Assembly: GCA_029553505.1 (NCBI GenBank)
Contig: JAKPKY010000205.1
Coordinates: 1 to 44,937, forward strand
Source of the DNA: Planctomycetota bacterium
GTDB taxonomy: Bacteria; Planctomycetota; Phycisphaerae; SM23-33
Length of the DNA stretch: 44,937 bases
Direction of reading: 5' to 3'
A program made the position numbers and the translations under genes. This document shows, piece by piece, positions 24,999 through 33,173 of the stretch. Within the stretch, counting starts at the first letter, position 1; the number at the start of each line of letters is the position of its first letter. Below the pieces are notes generated by a model. That model was not told the DNA's origin and made no database searches. It worked only from the letters and a program-made list of their open reading frames with translations.

Positions 24999-25026
24999 AG
25001 ACTAACGCAGACCAGCCCGCTGTCAA
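24999..25026 (-). promoter_or_regulatory. Promoter of the thrS-infC-rpmI-rplT-pheS operon
   Basis: On the minus strand TTGACA (25026-25021), 16 bases, TAGTCT (25004-24999). The perfect -35 and acceptable -10 make this the best promoter for the translation operon. Confidence 0.55.
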
Positions 25027-25068
25027 ACAGAATTTGCGTCGCGCCCGTCGTAGGTTATGAAACCAGTT

Positions 25069-27633
25069 CTAGGCCCAGCGGATCATGCCCAGGGCGATCG
25101 GCTCGCCCAAGTCCGCGTGGCGGGGCAGCACGCGCACCGTGTAACCCATCATCCCGCTGCGGGGGCAGGGCATGTGGGCGGTATACTTCATCCGCCCGTC
25201 GCCGTCGGGCCCGACCTGCTCCATTGCGGCGGGGCGACCGTCGCTGAGCTGCCCGTCCTGGTCCAGCGGACCGTAATACAACTCCACTTGGATATCCTCG
25301 GGCGCCAGTCCGGCCAGGTTCACCACCGCCTGCACGTTCAAGTCTTTCCCGACGCGAGCGCCGCCGGAGGCGTCCACATCGTCGCTGACGGTCTCGATCC
25401 GCACGTTGGGGAACTGCCGGCGGACCTTCTGTTTCCAGGTGTTGAGCTGTTTGGCCCGTGTCATCTCGTCCGCGGTCAGGGCGTCCCAGGCCTTGGCGCA
25501 CGGGGCGTAGAACATCTCCGCGTACTGGCGCACCATCCGGTTGGTGTTGAACATCGGCGCCAGTTCGCACAGGGTCGCCTTCATTTTGGTCAGCCAGCCG
25601 CGGGGCAGCTTGTCCGGACCCCGGTCGTAGAACAGGGGGACCACTTCCTTCTCGAGCAAGTCGTACAGGGCCTGCGATTCGACAGCGTTCTGGTACTCCA
25701 GGTCGTCGTAGGTCTCGCCCGAACCGATCGCCCACCCGACGCGCGGGTTGTATCCCTCGGCCCACCAGCCATCGAGGATCGAAACGTTCAACCCGCCGTT
25801 GGCGGCGACCTTCATTCCGCTGGTGCCCGACGCCTCCATCGGGCGCAGCGGCGTGTTCAACCAGACGTCCACGCCCTGCACCAGGTAACGCGCCACATTC
25901 ATGTCGTAGTCTTCCAGGAAGAGCATCGACTGGGCGAACGGTTCCTTGCGGCAGGTATGGATGATCTGGCGGACCAGGTCCTTGCCCGGGTTGTCGCGCG
26001 GGTGCGCCTTTCCGGCGAAGATGATCTGGACGCGCCGCTCCTTGTTCCCCAGCAGCCTGGCTAGGCGTTCCAGGTCGGCCAGGATCAGGTTCGCCCGCTT
26101 GTAGGTGGCGAACCGCCGCGCGAACCCGATGGTCAGAGCCTCGGGGTCGAGGACTTCCTCGGCGGCCGCCAGTTCCGCGACGCCCGCGCCGCGCTTGGCG
26201 AGTTGCTGCTTGAGGCGCCGCCTCGCGAAAGCCACCAGGCGCTCGCGGCGGCGCTCGTGGGTCCGCCACAGTTCCGTGTCGGGGATGTGCTGCGCCGACT
26301 TCCAGACCGTCTCGTCGGTGGGCTTCTCGTACCAGCCCGGGCCCAGGTAGCGGTCGTAGAGCTCCGCCAGGTCGTGACTGATCCAACTCGGCGCGTGGAC
26401 GCCGTTGGTGATCGACGTGACGGGCACTTCGTTGGTGGGCACGCCGTCCCAGACGGCCGCCCAAAGCTTCTGACTGACGGTTCCGTGCAGCTTGCTGACG
26501 CCGTTTCGGGCGCCGCTAAGGTGCAGCGCGAGGACCGTCAAGCTGGTGGGTTCGTCGCCGTGGCTGGGGTCCTGTCGCCCGAGGGCGAGGAACTGGTCCC
26601 GGTTGAGCCCGAGTTGTCCCCAGTAGTGCGAGAAATACTTGTCGATCAACCAGGGTTCAAACGCGTCGTTGCCCGCCGGCACGGGCGTGTGCGTGGTGAA
26701 GACGTTGGAGGCCGCCACCACCTCCCGTGCCTCGTCGAACGAGACGCCTTTCTCCGCCATCAACTGGCGGATACGTTCCAGGCCCAGGAAGGCCGAGTGC
26801 CCCTCGTTCATGTGGAAGACCTTCGGGCTGATGCCCAGCGCCTTGAGCATCCTGACCCCTCCGATTCCCAGCACCACCTCCTGGCGGATGCGCATCTCCT
26901 GGTCGCCCCCGTACAGCTGGGCGGTGATATGCCGGTCCTCGGGAGTATTTTCCGGAACGTTCGTGTCCAGCATGTACAGCGACACCCGCCCGACCATCGC
27001 CTTCCAGATCTGCGCCCTGGCGTTCCGACCGGGCATCTCCACCTCGATTACGACGGGAGTGTTGCTCTCGTCGCGGATCAACTGCACGGGCATGTTGTGA
27101 AAATCGTTGCGGGGGAACAGTTCGAGCTGCCAGCCGTCGGCATTAAGACGCTGGCGGAAGTACCCCTGCTGGTAGAGCAGCCCGACGGCGACCAGCGGGA
27201 TGTCCAGCTCCGAGGCGCTCTTGAGGTGGTCGCCCGCGAGAACGCCCAGGCCGCCGGAGTAAATGGGCAGGCACTCGCTGATGCCGAACTCCGCGCAGAA
27301 ATACGCCACCTGCGGCTGGCGATCGGTGCTGCCGTACGTCCGAGCCCACCAGCCGGGCTTCTGGAGGTATTGCGTCATCGTGCCGTGGACGCGCTGCACG
27401 TGGGCGATGAATCCCTCGTCCTTGGCCAATTCGCCGAGCCGCCGCTGGTCGATCTTGCCCAACTGGGCGACCGGGTTGTGGTAGCAGTCTTCCCACAACT
27501 GAGGGTCAAGACGGCGGAACAAGTCCAAGGCATCCCCGTGCCAGCACCACCAGAGATTCCGCGCGATCTCCAGGAGGGGCGCAAGTTCGGGTGGCAGGGA
27601 AGGCTGAATCGTGAAGGTTCGAAGAGGTCGCAT
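25069..27633 (-). CDS. glgP: Alpha-glucan phosphorylase (glycogen phosphorylase family)
   Basis: This 854-residue enzyme releases glucose 1-phosphate from alpha-1,4-glucans (glycogen or maltodextrin). The layout is that of the bacterial and archaeal alpha-glucan phosphorylases with an N-terminal DUF3417-type domain (about 1-110, LEIARNLWWCWHGDALDLFRR). The catalytic core starts VAYFCAEFGISECLPIYSGG; the PLP-binding Lys is K608 in EASGTSGMKVAANGG. VFHMNEGHSAFL, NVFTTHTPVPAG and RFATYKRANLIL are family blocks. The ATG at 27633 is preferred over the TTG at 27654, because related proteins start MRPxRTF. The gene is alone, with a promoter about 100 bases upstream. It implies storage-glucan use. 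Confidence 0.94.
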   Translation of the reverse strand: MRPLRTFTIQPSLPPELAPLLEIARNLWWCWHGDALDLFRRLDPQLWEDCYHNPVAQLGKIDQRRLGELAKDEGFIAHVQRVHGTMTQYLQKPGWWARTYGSTDRQPQVAYFCAEFGISECLPIYSGGLGVLAGDHLKSASELDIPLVAVGLLYQQGYFRQRLNADGWQLELFPRNDFHNMPVQLIRDESNTPVVIEVEMPGRNARAQIWKAMVGRVSLYMLDTNVPENTPEDRHITAQLYGGDQEMRIRQEVVLGIGGVRMLKALGISPKVFHMNEGHSAFLGLERIRQLMAEKGVSFDEAREVVAASNVFTTHTPVPAGNDAFEPWLIDKYFSHYWGQLGLNRDQFLALGRQDPSHGDEPTSLTVLALHLSGARNGVSKLHGTVSQKLWAAVWDGVPTNEVPVTSITNGVHAPSWISHDLAELYDRYLGPGWYEKPTDETVWKSAQHIPDTELWRTHERRRERLVAFARRRLKQQLAKRGAGVAELAAAEEVLDPEALTIGFARRFATYKRANLILADLERLARLLGNKERRVQIIFAGKAHPRDNPGKDLVRQIIHTCRKEPFAQSMLFLEDYDMNVARYLVQGVDVWLNTPLRPMEASGTSGMKVAANGGLNVSILDGWWAEGYNPRVGWAIGSGETYDDLEYQNAVESQALYDLLEKEVVPLFYDRGPDKLPRGWLTKMKATLCELAPMFNTNRMVRQYAEMFYAPCAKAWDALTADEMTRAKQLNTWKQKVRRQFPNVRIETVSDDVDASGGARVGKDLNVQAVVNLAGLAPEDIQVELYYGPLDQDGQLSDGRPAAMEQVGPDGDGRMKYTAHMPCPRSGMMGYTVRVLPRHADLGEPIALGMIRWA

Positions 27634-27740
27634 AAGTCCGCCGAAATTTTCCAACAGGTTGTCGGGTTACGGTCACAACGCCGCCGCGCCGTTCCGTCGG
27701 CTTTCGCCGGCGTGTCGAACTCCGCGCAGCAGCATCTCAT

Positions 27741-27769
27741 ATTATCCGTCTGGCGTATATCATCGGCAA
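27741..27769 (-). promoter_or_regulatory. Probable glgP promoter
   Basis: On the minus strand TTGCCG (27769-27764), 17 bases, GATAAT (27746-27741), about 100 bases before the glgP ATG. This sits in the 416-base gap between glgP and the divergent small basic gene. The gap otherwise holds the dyad at 27879 and no gene. Confidence 0.4.
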
Positions 27770-27878
27770 TCATTGTCGGGCGGATTACTTCAATTCCTTC
27801 CGCCACAGGGAGTAGGAGAACGGATTTCCTGAAAACCCGGCTGTCCGATACCCTTTTTCCCGTGGTTTTGCCCGCCAG

Positions 27879-27916
27879 CGGACGAACGGATTTCGGTTCG
27901 TCCGAAGGCCTACAAT
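27879..27916 (+). promoter_or_regulatory. 9-bp dyad overlapping a candidate promoter
   Basis: CGGACGAAC (27879-27887) and GTTCGTCCG (27896-27904) pair perfectly across 8 bases. TACAAT (27911-27916) follows, so the dyad would cover the -35 region of a rightward promoter. It could be an operator for the 28050-29898 gene pair, or a terminator-like structure; no U-tract is present. Confidence 0.4.
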
Positions 27917-28049
27917 GAATCAGGGCGCCGAGTTTTGCCGATGAGAACAGTAACCGTCGCGACCGTCGGAACAGGCCGTTGCGGATCGGCGAAGTGAAGG
28001 GAACTTCTCTCGGCATCGGAACGTCTAAAAAGTGTGTAGGAGGCAGGTT

Positions 28050-28229
28050 ATGTCCCTGAGACGTAAATATCGCATTGCCAGCAAAGTCCGACGTGCCCGA
28101 CCCAAGCCTCGGCGGAGCGTAATTCCCCGACGTTCGGGCTGGCGAGAGGAGTTGGACAGCAGTAAACTTTACGGGCGCAGCCGGTATTTGCACGAACTGG
28201 AAAAGACCGACACCCGCGGGAACGTCTGA
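28050..28229 (+). CDS. Small basic protein of unknown function
   Basis: The protein has 59 residues. It begins MSLRRKYRIASKVRRARPKP and is strongly basic through residue 32, then becomes polar with RSRYLHELEKTD. A strong ribosome binding site, GTAGGAGG, lies 6 bases before the ATG, which supports translation; an upstream in-frame start at 28032 lacks this. Composition suggests nucleic-acid or ribosome binding, but no family is recognised. The stop is 34 bases before the secreted TPR-like gene, so the two are likely co-transcribed. Confidence 0.6.
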   Translation: MSLRRKYRIASKVRRARPKPRRSVIPRRSGWREELDSSKLYGRSRYLHELEKTDTRGNV

Positions 28230-28263
28230 GATCCGCACAGCCGGTCAAGGTGAGATTCGCGTG

Positions 28264-29898
28264 ATGAACTTCGCGGGCCGTGGGATTTTGGCAATTGCCG
28301 CCGTGGGGGCAGTTCTTGTTTCCGCCCCCGCCTGGGGGCAGGTCCATCAACAGGACACGGGCAACGTTCTGGACGCCAACCCCCTGGTCGGAAGCGGCGG
28401 GGCGAACGTCCCCGTCGGCGGACAGCGGATCAACAGCCAACTCTACGTGACCGGGCAGGTCAGCGGTCTGGGGAGCTTTCGCGGGTCGGTGGGCTATTAT
28501 GCCCCGGACCAGCTCAACATCAATCTGCCCAGCAGTCAACTCAGCACGTTCCGTCGTCAATCGGTGGGATTGCAGGATCTTTCGATGCCGACGTATCTTG
28601 CCCAGCCCTACCTGGACGCCAGCCAGACCGCACTGGGCGCCTACTCGATCAGTCGCGGCGCGACGATGCCCGGGACGAACATTCCGTTGACACCTTACGT
28701 CGATGCGGCGGTGGGGCGCACGCTCTACACCGCGCCGGCGGAGGCGTACAAGAGTCTCATGGTCCCCGAGGGCGGGGCTCTGGGATCGCCGTTGTCGGCG
28801 CCGCTGATTGCGCCGGAGGTTTCGCTGGCCGCCCCGGGCGCCGCGCCCGCCAGCGGAAACGCCCCCTCGCTGTTCGGCATCCTGCGTCCGAAAGACCGCG
28901 AAGAACTGGCCAAAGACCTGTATGAGTTTGGCGCCCAGGACACCCGGTTGAAAGAAGTGCTGGACACGAGGACGGACTCGGAGATTACCGGCCCGCGCGA
29001 AACCCCCGAGCAGACGGCCGAGAAACTGGAGACGATCCAGGGACGTACCCCCGAAAAAGGAGAAAAGACCGGCGCCCCGACGCCCAATCAGGACGCATTC
29101 CTGGACCTGCTGGTGCAATTGGGACGCCGGGAAAGCGGCGAACTGGTGTCGACGGAACAGCCCGAGCTGACTCCTCCGGACCTGGAAACGCTTGAAACCG
29201 TTCAACCACCCCAACCCCCGAAGCCGGAAAAGAAGCCGACGGAAACCCCGTCGGAGGACAATGAGACGGAAGCTGCCGCGAAGCCGAGGCAAACTCCGTC
29301 GGCGATGACCACGCCCCCCCTCGTTTCTGTCGATGCCAACCGTCAGGTGGTGATCCTCGCCCTGGCCGGACGCGGACGCGACCTGTTCAACCGCTACATG
29401 CGATCCGGGGAGAGCCTGCTGAAGCGAGGGCGGTATTACCAGGCGGCGGAGGAGTTTCGTCAGGCCGGCGCGATCGACCCGAAGAACCCCTTGCCGCTGT
29501 TGGGGCGGGGAACCGCCTTGTTGATTGCGGGTGAGCCCATCAGCGCCGCCTTCAACCTCCGCAGGGGGATGGAGGTGTATCCGCCGGTGATGGAGGCCCG
29601 CCCGGAGTTCCTCTCGAAGGCGCCCCAGGAAGATGTCCAGCGGGCGATTTCCCGCCTGGACGGACGACTGGCCGCGGACCCCGCCCGTCACCGCGTCGAG
29701 ATGCTCCTTCTGGCGGCCTTCGCCCACCACGGCATGGGCCAGCGGGACCAGGCGGCGCAGTGCGCCCGGCAACTTCGCGATGTGGCGGGAACCGACAAAC
29801 TCGCCGCTGCGTATGCCGAGTTTCTCCTGACGGGTCGGCGCCCCGACACTCGCGCCCCGACCACCCAGCCGAGCGGCGTAACCACCCGGGCCAAGTGA
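28264..29898 (+). CDS. Secreted TPR-like protein
   Basis: The protein has 544 residues. A signal peptide (MNFAGRGILAIAAVGAVLVS, cut near APAWGQ) directs export. Residues 30-170 are Gly/Asn/Gln-rich with many short repeats (RINSQLYVTGQVSGLGSFRG). Residues 180-370 are a Pro/Glu/Thr-rich low-complexity region. The C-terminus (about 375-520) holds TPR-like helices: GESLLKRGRYYQAAEEFRQA, NPLPLLGRGTALLIAGEP and MLLLAAFAHHGMGQRDQAAQ. Such proteins act as envelope scaffolds; no specific role is recognised. The start is GTG ATG; the ATG is chosen, and AAGGTGA lies about 12 bases upstream. It follows the small basic gene in a probable operon. Confidence 0.75.
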   Translation: MNFAGRGILAIAAVGAVLVSAPAWGQVHQQDTGNVLDANPLVGSGGANVPVGGQRINSQLYVTGQVSGLGSFRGSVGYYAPDQLNINLPSSQLSTFRRQSVGLQDLSMPTYLAQPYLDASQTALGAYSISRGATMPGTNIPLTPYVDAAVGRTLYTAPAEAYKSLMVPEGGALGSPLSAPLIAPEVSLAAPGAAPASGNAPSLFGILRPKDREELAKDLYEFGAQDTRLKEVLDTRTDSEITGPRETPEQTAEKLETIQGRTPEKGEKTGAPTPNQDAFLDLLVQLGRRESGELVSTEQPELTPPDLETLETVQPPQPPKPEKKPTETPSEDNETEAAAKPRQTPSAMTTPPLVSVDANRQVVILALAGRGRDLFNRYMRSGESLLKRGRYYQAAEEFRQAGAIDPKNPLPLLGRGTALLIAGEPISAAFNLRRGMEVYPPVMEARPEFLSKAPQEDVQRAISRLDGRLAADPARHRVEMLLLAAFAHHGMGQRDQAAQCARQLRDVAGTDKLAAAYAEFLLTGRRPDTRAPTTQPSGVTTRAK

Positions 29899-29910
29899 CG
29901 TTCCCTCAAC

Positions 29911-31875
29911 TCACGAACCCACGCGTGGGGAATTGCCTTTCCGCGACGCGCCTTCAACCTGAAGGTTGAAGTGCCGGATCATCGCGCGAAGCTGGCTCAG
30001 CGACCATGCAATGTAGGCCTCGCCGTGCGAGGGCTTTCCGCGGCGTTCCGTCATGAGCCCCGCGTGGATGTTGCCCAGGAACTCCTCCACCTCCTCGTCG
30101 GGGATCGCGGTGGGGCAACGGCCCCATTCGAGCAGGGCGTCGAAGAGCTTGCGATGCCGCCGGCTGGCCTCGTACTGCGCGGGCGTCAGGAAGCTTCCCG
30201 GGCGCAGGTGAATCTGGAGGCCCTTGAGCGCCATCGCCACCGGTTCGTAGTTCAGCTCGGGCGAGAGGCGCAGGAAGCGGAACTGCTGCACGTACAATCC
30301 GCGCGAGTGGGGATCCCCGGCGACGTCGTAGGTGTCGGAAATTTCCCGGCTGCGCCGTTTGGAGATGTCGGAAAACAGAAGGTGGTGGTTGCCCGGTTCC
30401 GTGGAGGAAATCTCGCCGGAGGTCAGGCGCGTGACCTGGAACTTTCCGCCGTTTCGCTCCGCGCCGCCGGCGAGGGCGAACAGGCACTTCAGGATCGGCA
30501 ACGGCAGCAGGCGGTCGCGCACGGGGCGGTGCTGGCTGCGAAGCTGGAGCGAGATGTGCACGCTGTGGGGACGGACGGCGTAGAAACGGCAGGCCTCGTG
30601 GATGAACTGGTTCAGCAGCCAGGGGTCGTCCGTGATCGGTTTGGACAGGTTCGCCTGGAGCGAGACGTTCCCCAGGGCGACCTCGAAGAACCCGCGCCGC
30701 TGTCGGGGCGAGACCTTCTCGCGGTGGTCGTCCACGTGCCCGCCGAGTTTCCAGGTCAGCGCGTCCAGGGCGAAGTCGCTGAAATACAGGAATCCGTCGT
30801 AGACGCGGTCGCGCAGGGACTGCCCCTGCGGGTCGCGGATCACCGCGTGCCCGATGTTGGAGAACTCCAGTTCCGTGCCCAGCGGAATGTGCCCGCGACC
30901 CATGTGCGACCGGAGGAACTGGAGGTGCTGCTTGGCGGACTGCTGACTGTAAATGGCGTCGGACGCGCGGACCGCCCACGAGACGTAATCCACCAGCGGG
31001 TCGCGCCCGAATTTCAGGTCTGTCATGCAGTCGCCCACCAGGATGTCCAGCAGGGGGGCGTTCTCGTTGAGCATCCGCAGCGCCGCCAGCGAACTGACCG
31101 TCCGCTCGTAATACTGCTCACCGAGGTCCATGTGGTCGATCTCGTAGCGGAACTCGCGACGGATGTTTTCCTCGAACTCGTTGAAGAGGACCTGGCGGAC
31201 GACCATGGCCAGGTAGTTCGGCGCGAGGGTTTGCGCCTCGGCATCGCGGCTGAGCGGACCGAAGTCGCGCAGCGGATGCTCCTTGAGGGTGCGGCGGATG
31301 GCGTAATCGCTGATGCCCCCGGCGTCGAAATGCCGGCGGACCAGGTCGCGGATCGTCGCGCCGTGCAGTTCGCCCATGGCGCGGCGGGCGACGGCCTGGT
31401 CGGTCTTGAGCTGTTCCAGCTCGCTTTCCCGCAGCGCCGCCTCGATCTTCTCGCGGAGCAGGATCTCCTGCTTCAGCGGGTCGCGGAAGGCGTATCCGAA
31501 CGAGTGCTCAAGCTGCTTGAGCTTCCCGACGAAGGCGTAGCACGTCTCGGTGGTCGAGGCGGTCTGCACCGTGACCTTCTTGCGCGAGTAGTTCCGCCCC
31601 TCGTATTTTCTCAGCGCGCTCATGCAGACGGCGGGCAGCGGCCCGATGACGTACCCGCGGATGCGCCCGTGGCGTTCCGGCACGGCATACAGGTACGTGT
31701 GGTCGGGGCTGATCTTCTTGTACCCATCGAGCACCGCATCGCGCGCGAGGAACGCCTCCACGCCGTCGGCGTCGGCCGCCTGCGTCACCAGGCGCTTGCC
31801 CAGCACCGCCCGGAACACCGAGGGATCCATCAGCGTTCCATACACGAACAGGTTGAAAGGTTCGTTGTTCGCCAT
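29911..31875 (-). CDS. GGCT-like domain fused to a putative GS-fold amidoligase
   Basis: The protein has 654 residues and no signal peptide. Residues 8-118 match the gamma-glutamylcyclotransferase/AIG2 fold: FVYGTLM (10-16) and KYEGRNYSRKKVTV with the expected catalytic Glu at E92. A charged helical linker spans about 125-320. From 326 the sequence GRGHIPLGTELEFSNIG (GxExEF type, E335 and E337), then VHISLQL (439-445) and QFRFLRLSPE (531-540) resemble glutamine-synthetase-fold amidoligases. Published genomic surveys report such ligases linked to GGCT domains in peptide or amine-glutamylation pathways. The two activities could add and remove a glutamyl group. GGAG lies 5 bases before the ATG. 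Divergent from the radical SAM gene. The ligase assignment rests on short motifs. Confidence 0.6.
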   Translation of the reverse strand: MANNEPFNLFVYGTLMDPSVFRAVLGKRLVTQAADADGVEAFLARDAVLDGYKKISPDHTYLYAVPERHGRIRGYVIGPLPAVCMSALRKYEGRNYSRKKVTVQTASTTETCYAFVGKLKQLEHSFGYAFRDPLKQEILLREKIEAALRESELEQLKTDQAVARRAMGELHGATIRDLVRRHFDAGGISDYAIRRTLKEHPLRDFGPLSRDAEAQTLAPNYLAMVVRQVLFNEFEENIRREFRYEIDHMDLGEQYYERTVSSLAALRMLNENAPLLDILVGDCMTDLKFGRDPLVDYVSWAVRASDAIYSQQSAKQHLQFLRSHMGRGHIPLGTELEFSNIGHAVIRDPQGQSLRDRVYDGFLYFSDFALDALTWKLGGHVDDHREKVSPRQRRGFFEVALGNVSLQANLSKPITDDPWLLNQFIHEACRFYAVRPHSVHISLQLRSQHRPVRDRLLPLPILKCLFALAGGAERNGGKFQVTRLTSGEISSTEPGNHHLLFSDISKRRSREISDTYDVAGDPHSRGLYVQQFRFLRLSPELNYEPVAMALKGLQIHLRPGSFLTPAQYEASRRHRKLFDALLEWGRCPTAIPDEEVEEFLGNIHAGLMTERRGKPSHGEAYIAWSLSQLRAMIRHFNLQVEGASRKGNSPRVGS

Positions 31876-31896
31876 CGTCGCTCCGAATGTCGCCGT

Positions 31897-31925
31897 ATTG
31901 TATCGCTTGGCGGCGGGGGCTCAAA
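31897..31925 (-). promoter_or_regulatory. Promoter of the GGCT-amidoligase gene
   Basis: On the minus strand TTTGAG (31925-31920), 17 bases, TACAAT (31902-31897). It overlaps the opposing radical SAM promoter. Confidence 0.45.
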
Positions 31926-31934
31926 GCGTACAAT
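31907..31934 (+). promoter_or_regulatory. Promoter of the radical SAM gene, leaderless
   Basis: TTGGCG (31907-31912), 16 bases, TACAAT (31929-31934). Six bases separate the -10 from ATG 31941, so the transcript would start at or next to the start codon. Confidence 0.5.
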
Positions 31935-31940
31935 GGCGGC

Positions 31941-32957
31941 ATGAACGGCCGGCGTCCCCTTCAACGGGGCGAAAAGATGCCCGTGAAACACTGGTCCTTC
32001 GCGGGGTTGGTGCTCACCTACTGGTGCAACGCGCGCTGCGCGTCGTGCTATCTGCGGTGCGCGCCGGAGCGCGGCGAGCCGATGTCCGCCGATTCCGCCA
32101 TCGAACTATGGCGCCAGCTTATCGAGGCGTCGCCGCACGGTTGCCGGATCCACCTCGGTGGGGGCGAGCCGTTCGGCGATTGGCCGACGCTGCTGGAAAT
32201 CTGCCGGCGGGCGAAGACTGCGGGCCTCGCGCCGCTGGAGAAGATCGAGACCAACGCCTTCTGGGCCTGCGACGAACCGACCGTGCGCGACCGTTTGCGG
32301 GCGCTGGACGATGCCGGCATGGGCAAGCTCTGCATCTCGGCCGACCCGTACCACCAGCAGTTCGTGCCGATCGACCGCTGCCGCCTGGCGGCGCGGGTGG
32401 CGAGCGAACTGCTCGGCGCGGATCGTGTGCAGGTTCGCTGGCGGGACTGGCTGGCCGCGGGATTCGATACGGCCGAAATGGACGACGCGGTGCGGGGGCG
32501 GCTTTTTGGTCGATACGCCGAATCCGGGCGCGACCGGTTGAACGGGCGGGCGGCGGAATGCCTCGCGCCGCGGTTGCAACGAAAGAATCCCGCTCATTTC
32601 GCCGATACCTCCTGTGCGGAGGCGATCTTACGTTCCCGCCACGTCCATGTGGACGCTGCGGGGCGGGTCATGCCCGGCACCTGTGCGGGCATCCTGCTGG
32701 GTCGCCTGAGCGACCGAACAAGTGTCCGCCAGATATGGGAATCGCTTGCGGCGGACCACGCGGTTCGGCCGATCGTCGGAACCTTGGCCCGCGCCGGACC
32801 GGTGGGATTGATGCAACTGGCGAAGCCGGCTGGGTTTGTTCCGTCCCCGCAGGGCTATGCCGGCAAGTGCCACCTGTGCTGGGAAATCCGGCGTCGCCTG
32901 GTGGAAGTCGGCGAGTTTCCGGACGAATTAGGCCCGGTTTGGATGTATGAAAAGTGA
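31941..32957 (+). CDS. Radical SAM protein of unknown substrate
   Basis: The protein has 338 residues. The [4Fe-4S] motif CxxxCxxC is C29, C33 and C36 (YWCNARCASCYLRC). The SAM-binding GGE-type motif is HLGGGEPFGDW and the strand motif KIETNAFWA follows. Extra cysteines near the C-terminus (GTCAGILLGRL; GKCHLCWEIRRRLV) suggest an auxiliary cluster as in SPASM/Twitch proteins. The start at 31941 is supported by the -10 box 6 bases upstream; an ATG at 31977 would shorten it by 12 residues. It shares a 65-base divergent intergenic region with the amidoligase fusion, suggesting a joint pathway, possibly a peptide or cofactor modification. No precursor-peptide gene is evident. Confidence 0.82.
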   Translation: MNGRRPLQRGEKMPVKHWSFAGLVLTYWCNARCASCYLRCAPERGEPMSADSAIELWRQLIEASPHGCRIHLGGGEPFGDWPTLLEICRRAKTAGLAPLEKIETNAFWACDEPTVRDRLRALDDAGMGKLCISADPYHQQFVPIDRCRLAARVASELLGADRVQVRWRDWLAAGFDTAEMDDAVRGRLFGRYAESGRDRLNGRAAECLAPRLQRKNPAHFADTSCAEAILRSRHVHVDAAGRVMPGTCAGILLGRLSDRTSVRQIWESLAADHAVRPIVGTLARAGPVGLMQLAKPAGFVPSPQGYAGKCHLCWEIRRRLVEVGEFPDELGPVWMYEK

Positions 32958-33052
32958 CGGACGTTTTGCAGGGAATTGAAACCCCCGTCCGTTTGCGCCG
33001 TACAATAAGAAAACAGAGGACTTGGGAACCAGCAAGGCGTTCCGATTGCCTG

Positions 33053-33081
33053 TTGACGGGCGAAACAGGCAAGAGTATGGT
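33053..33081 (+). promoter_or_regulatory. Promoter of the Ser/Thr kinase gene
   Basis: TTGACG (33053-33058), 17 bases, TATGGT (33076-33081). The stem GCCTGTT/AACAGGC (33048-33070) overlaps the -35 and spacer and might be an operator. The 216-base gap after the radical SAM gene also holds TACAAT at 33001 and no gene. Confidence 0.5.
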
Positions 33082-33173
33082 ACCCCGATTCTTGCGGGAA
33101 AGGATGCCCGTATGCAAGTCAGTCGAATTCTACGTCGTGCCTTGGGTGCAACCCCGGACCGGCACGTTGGAAA

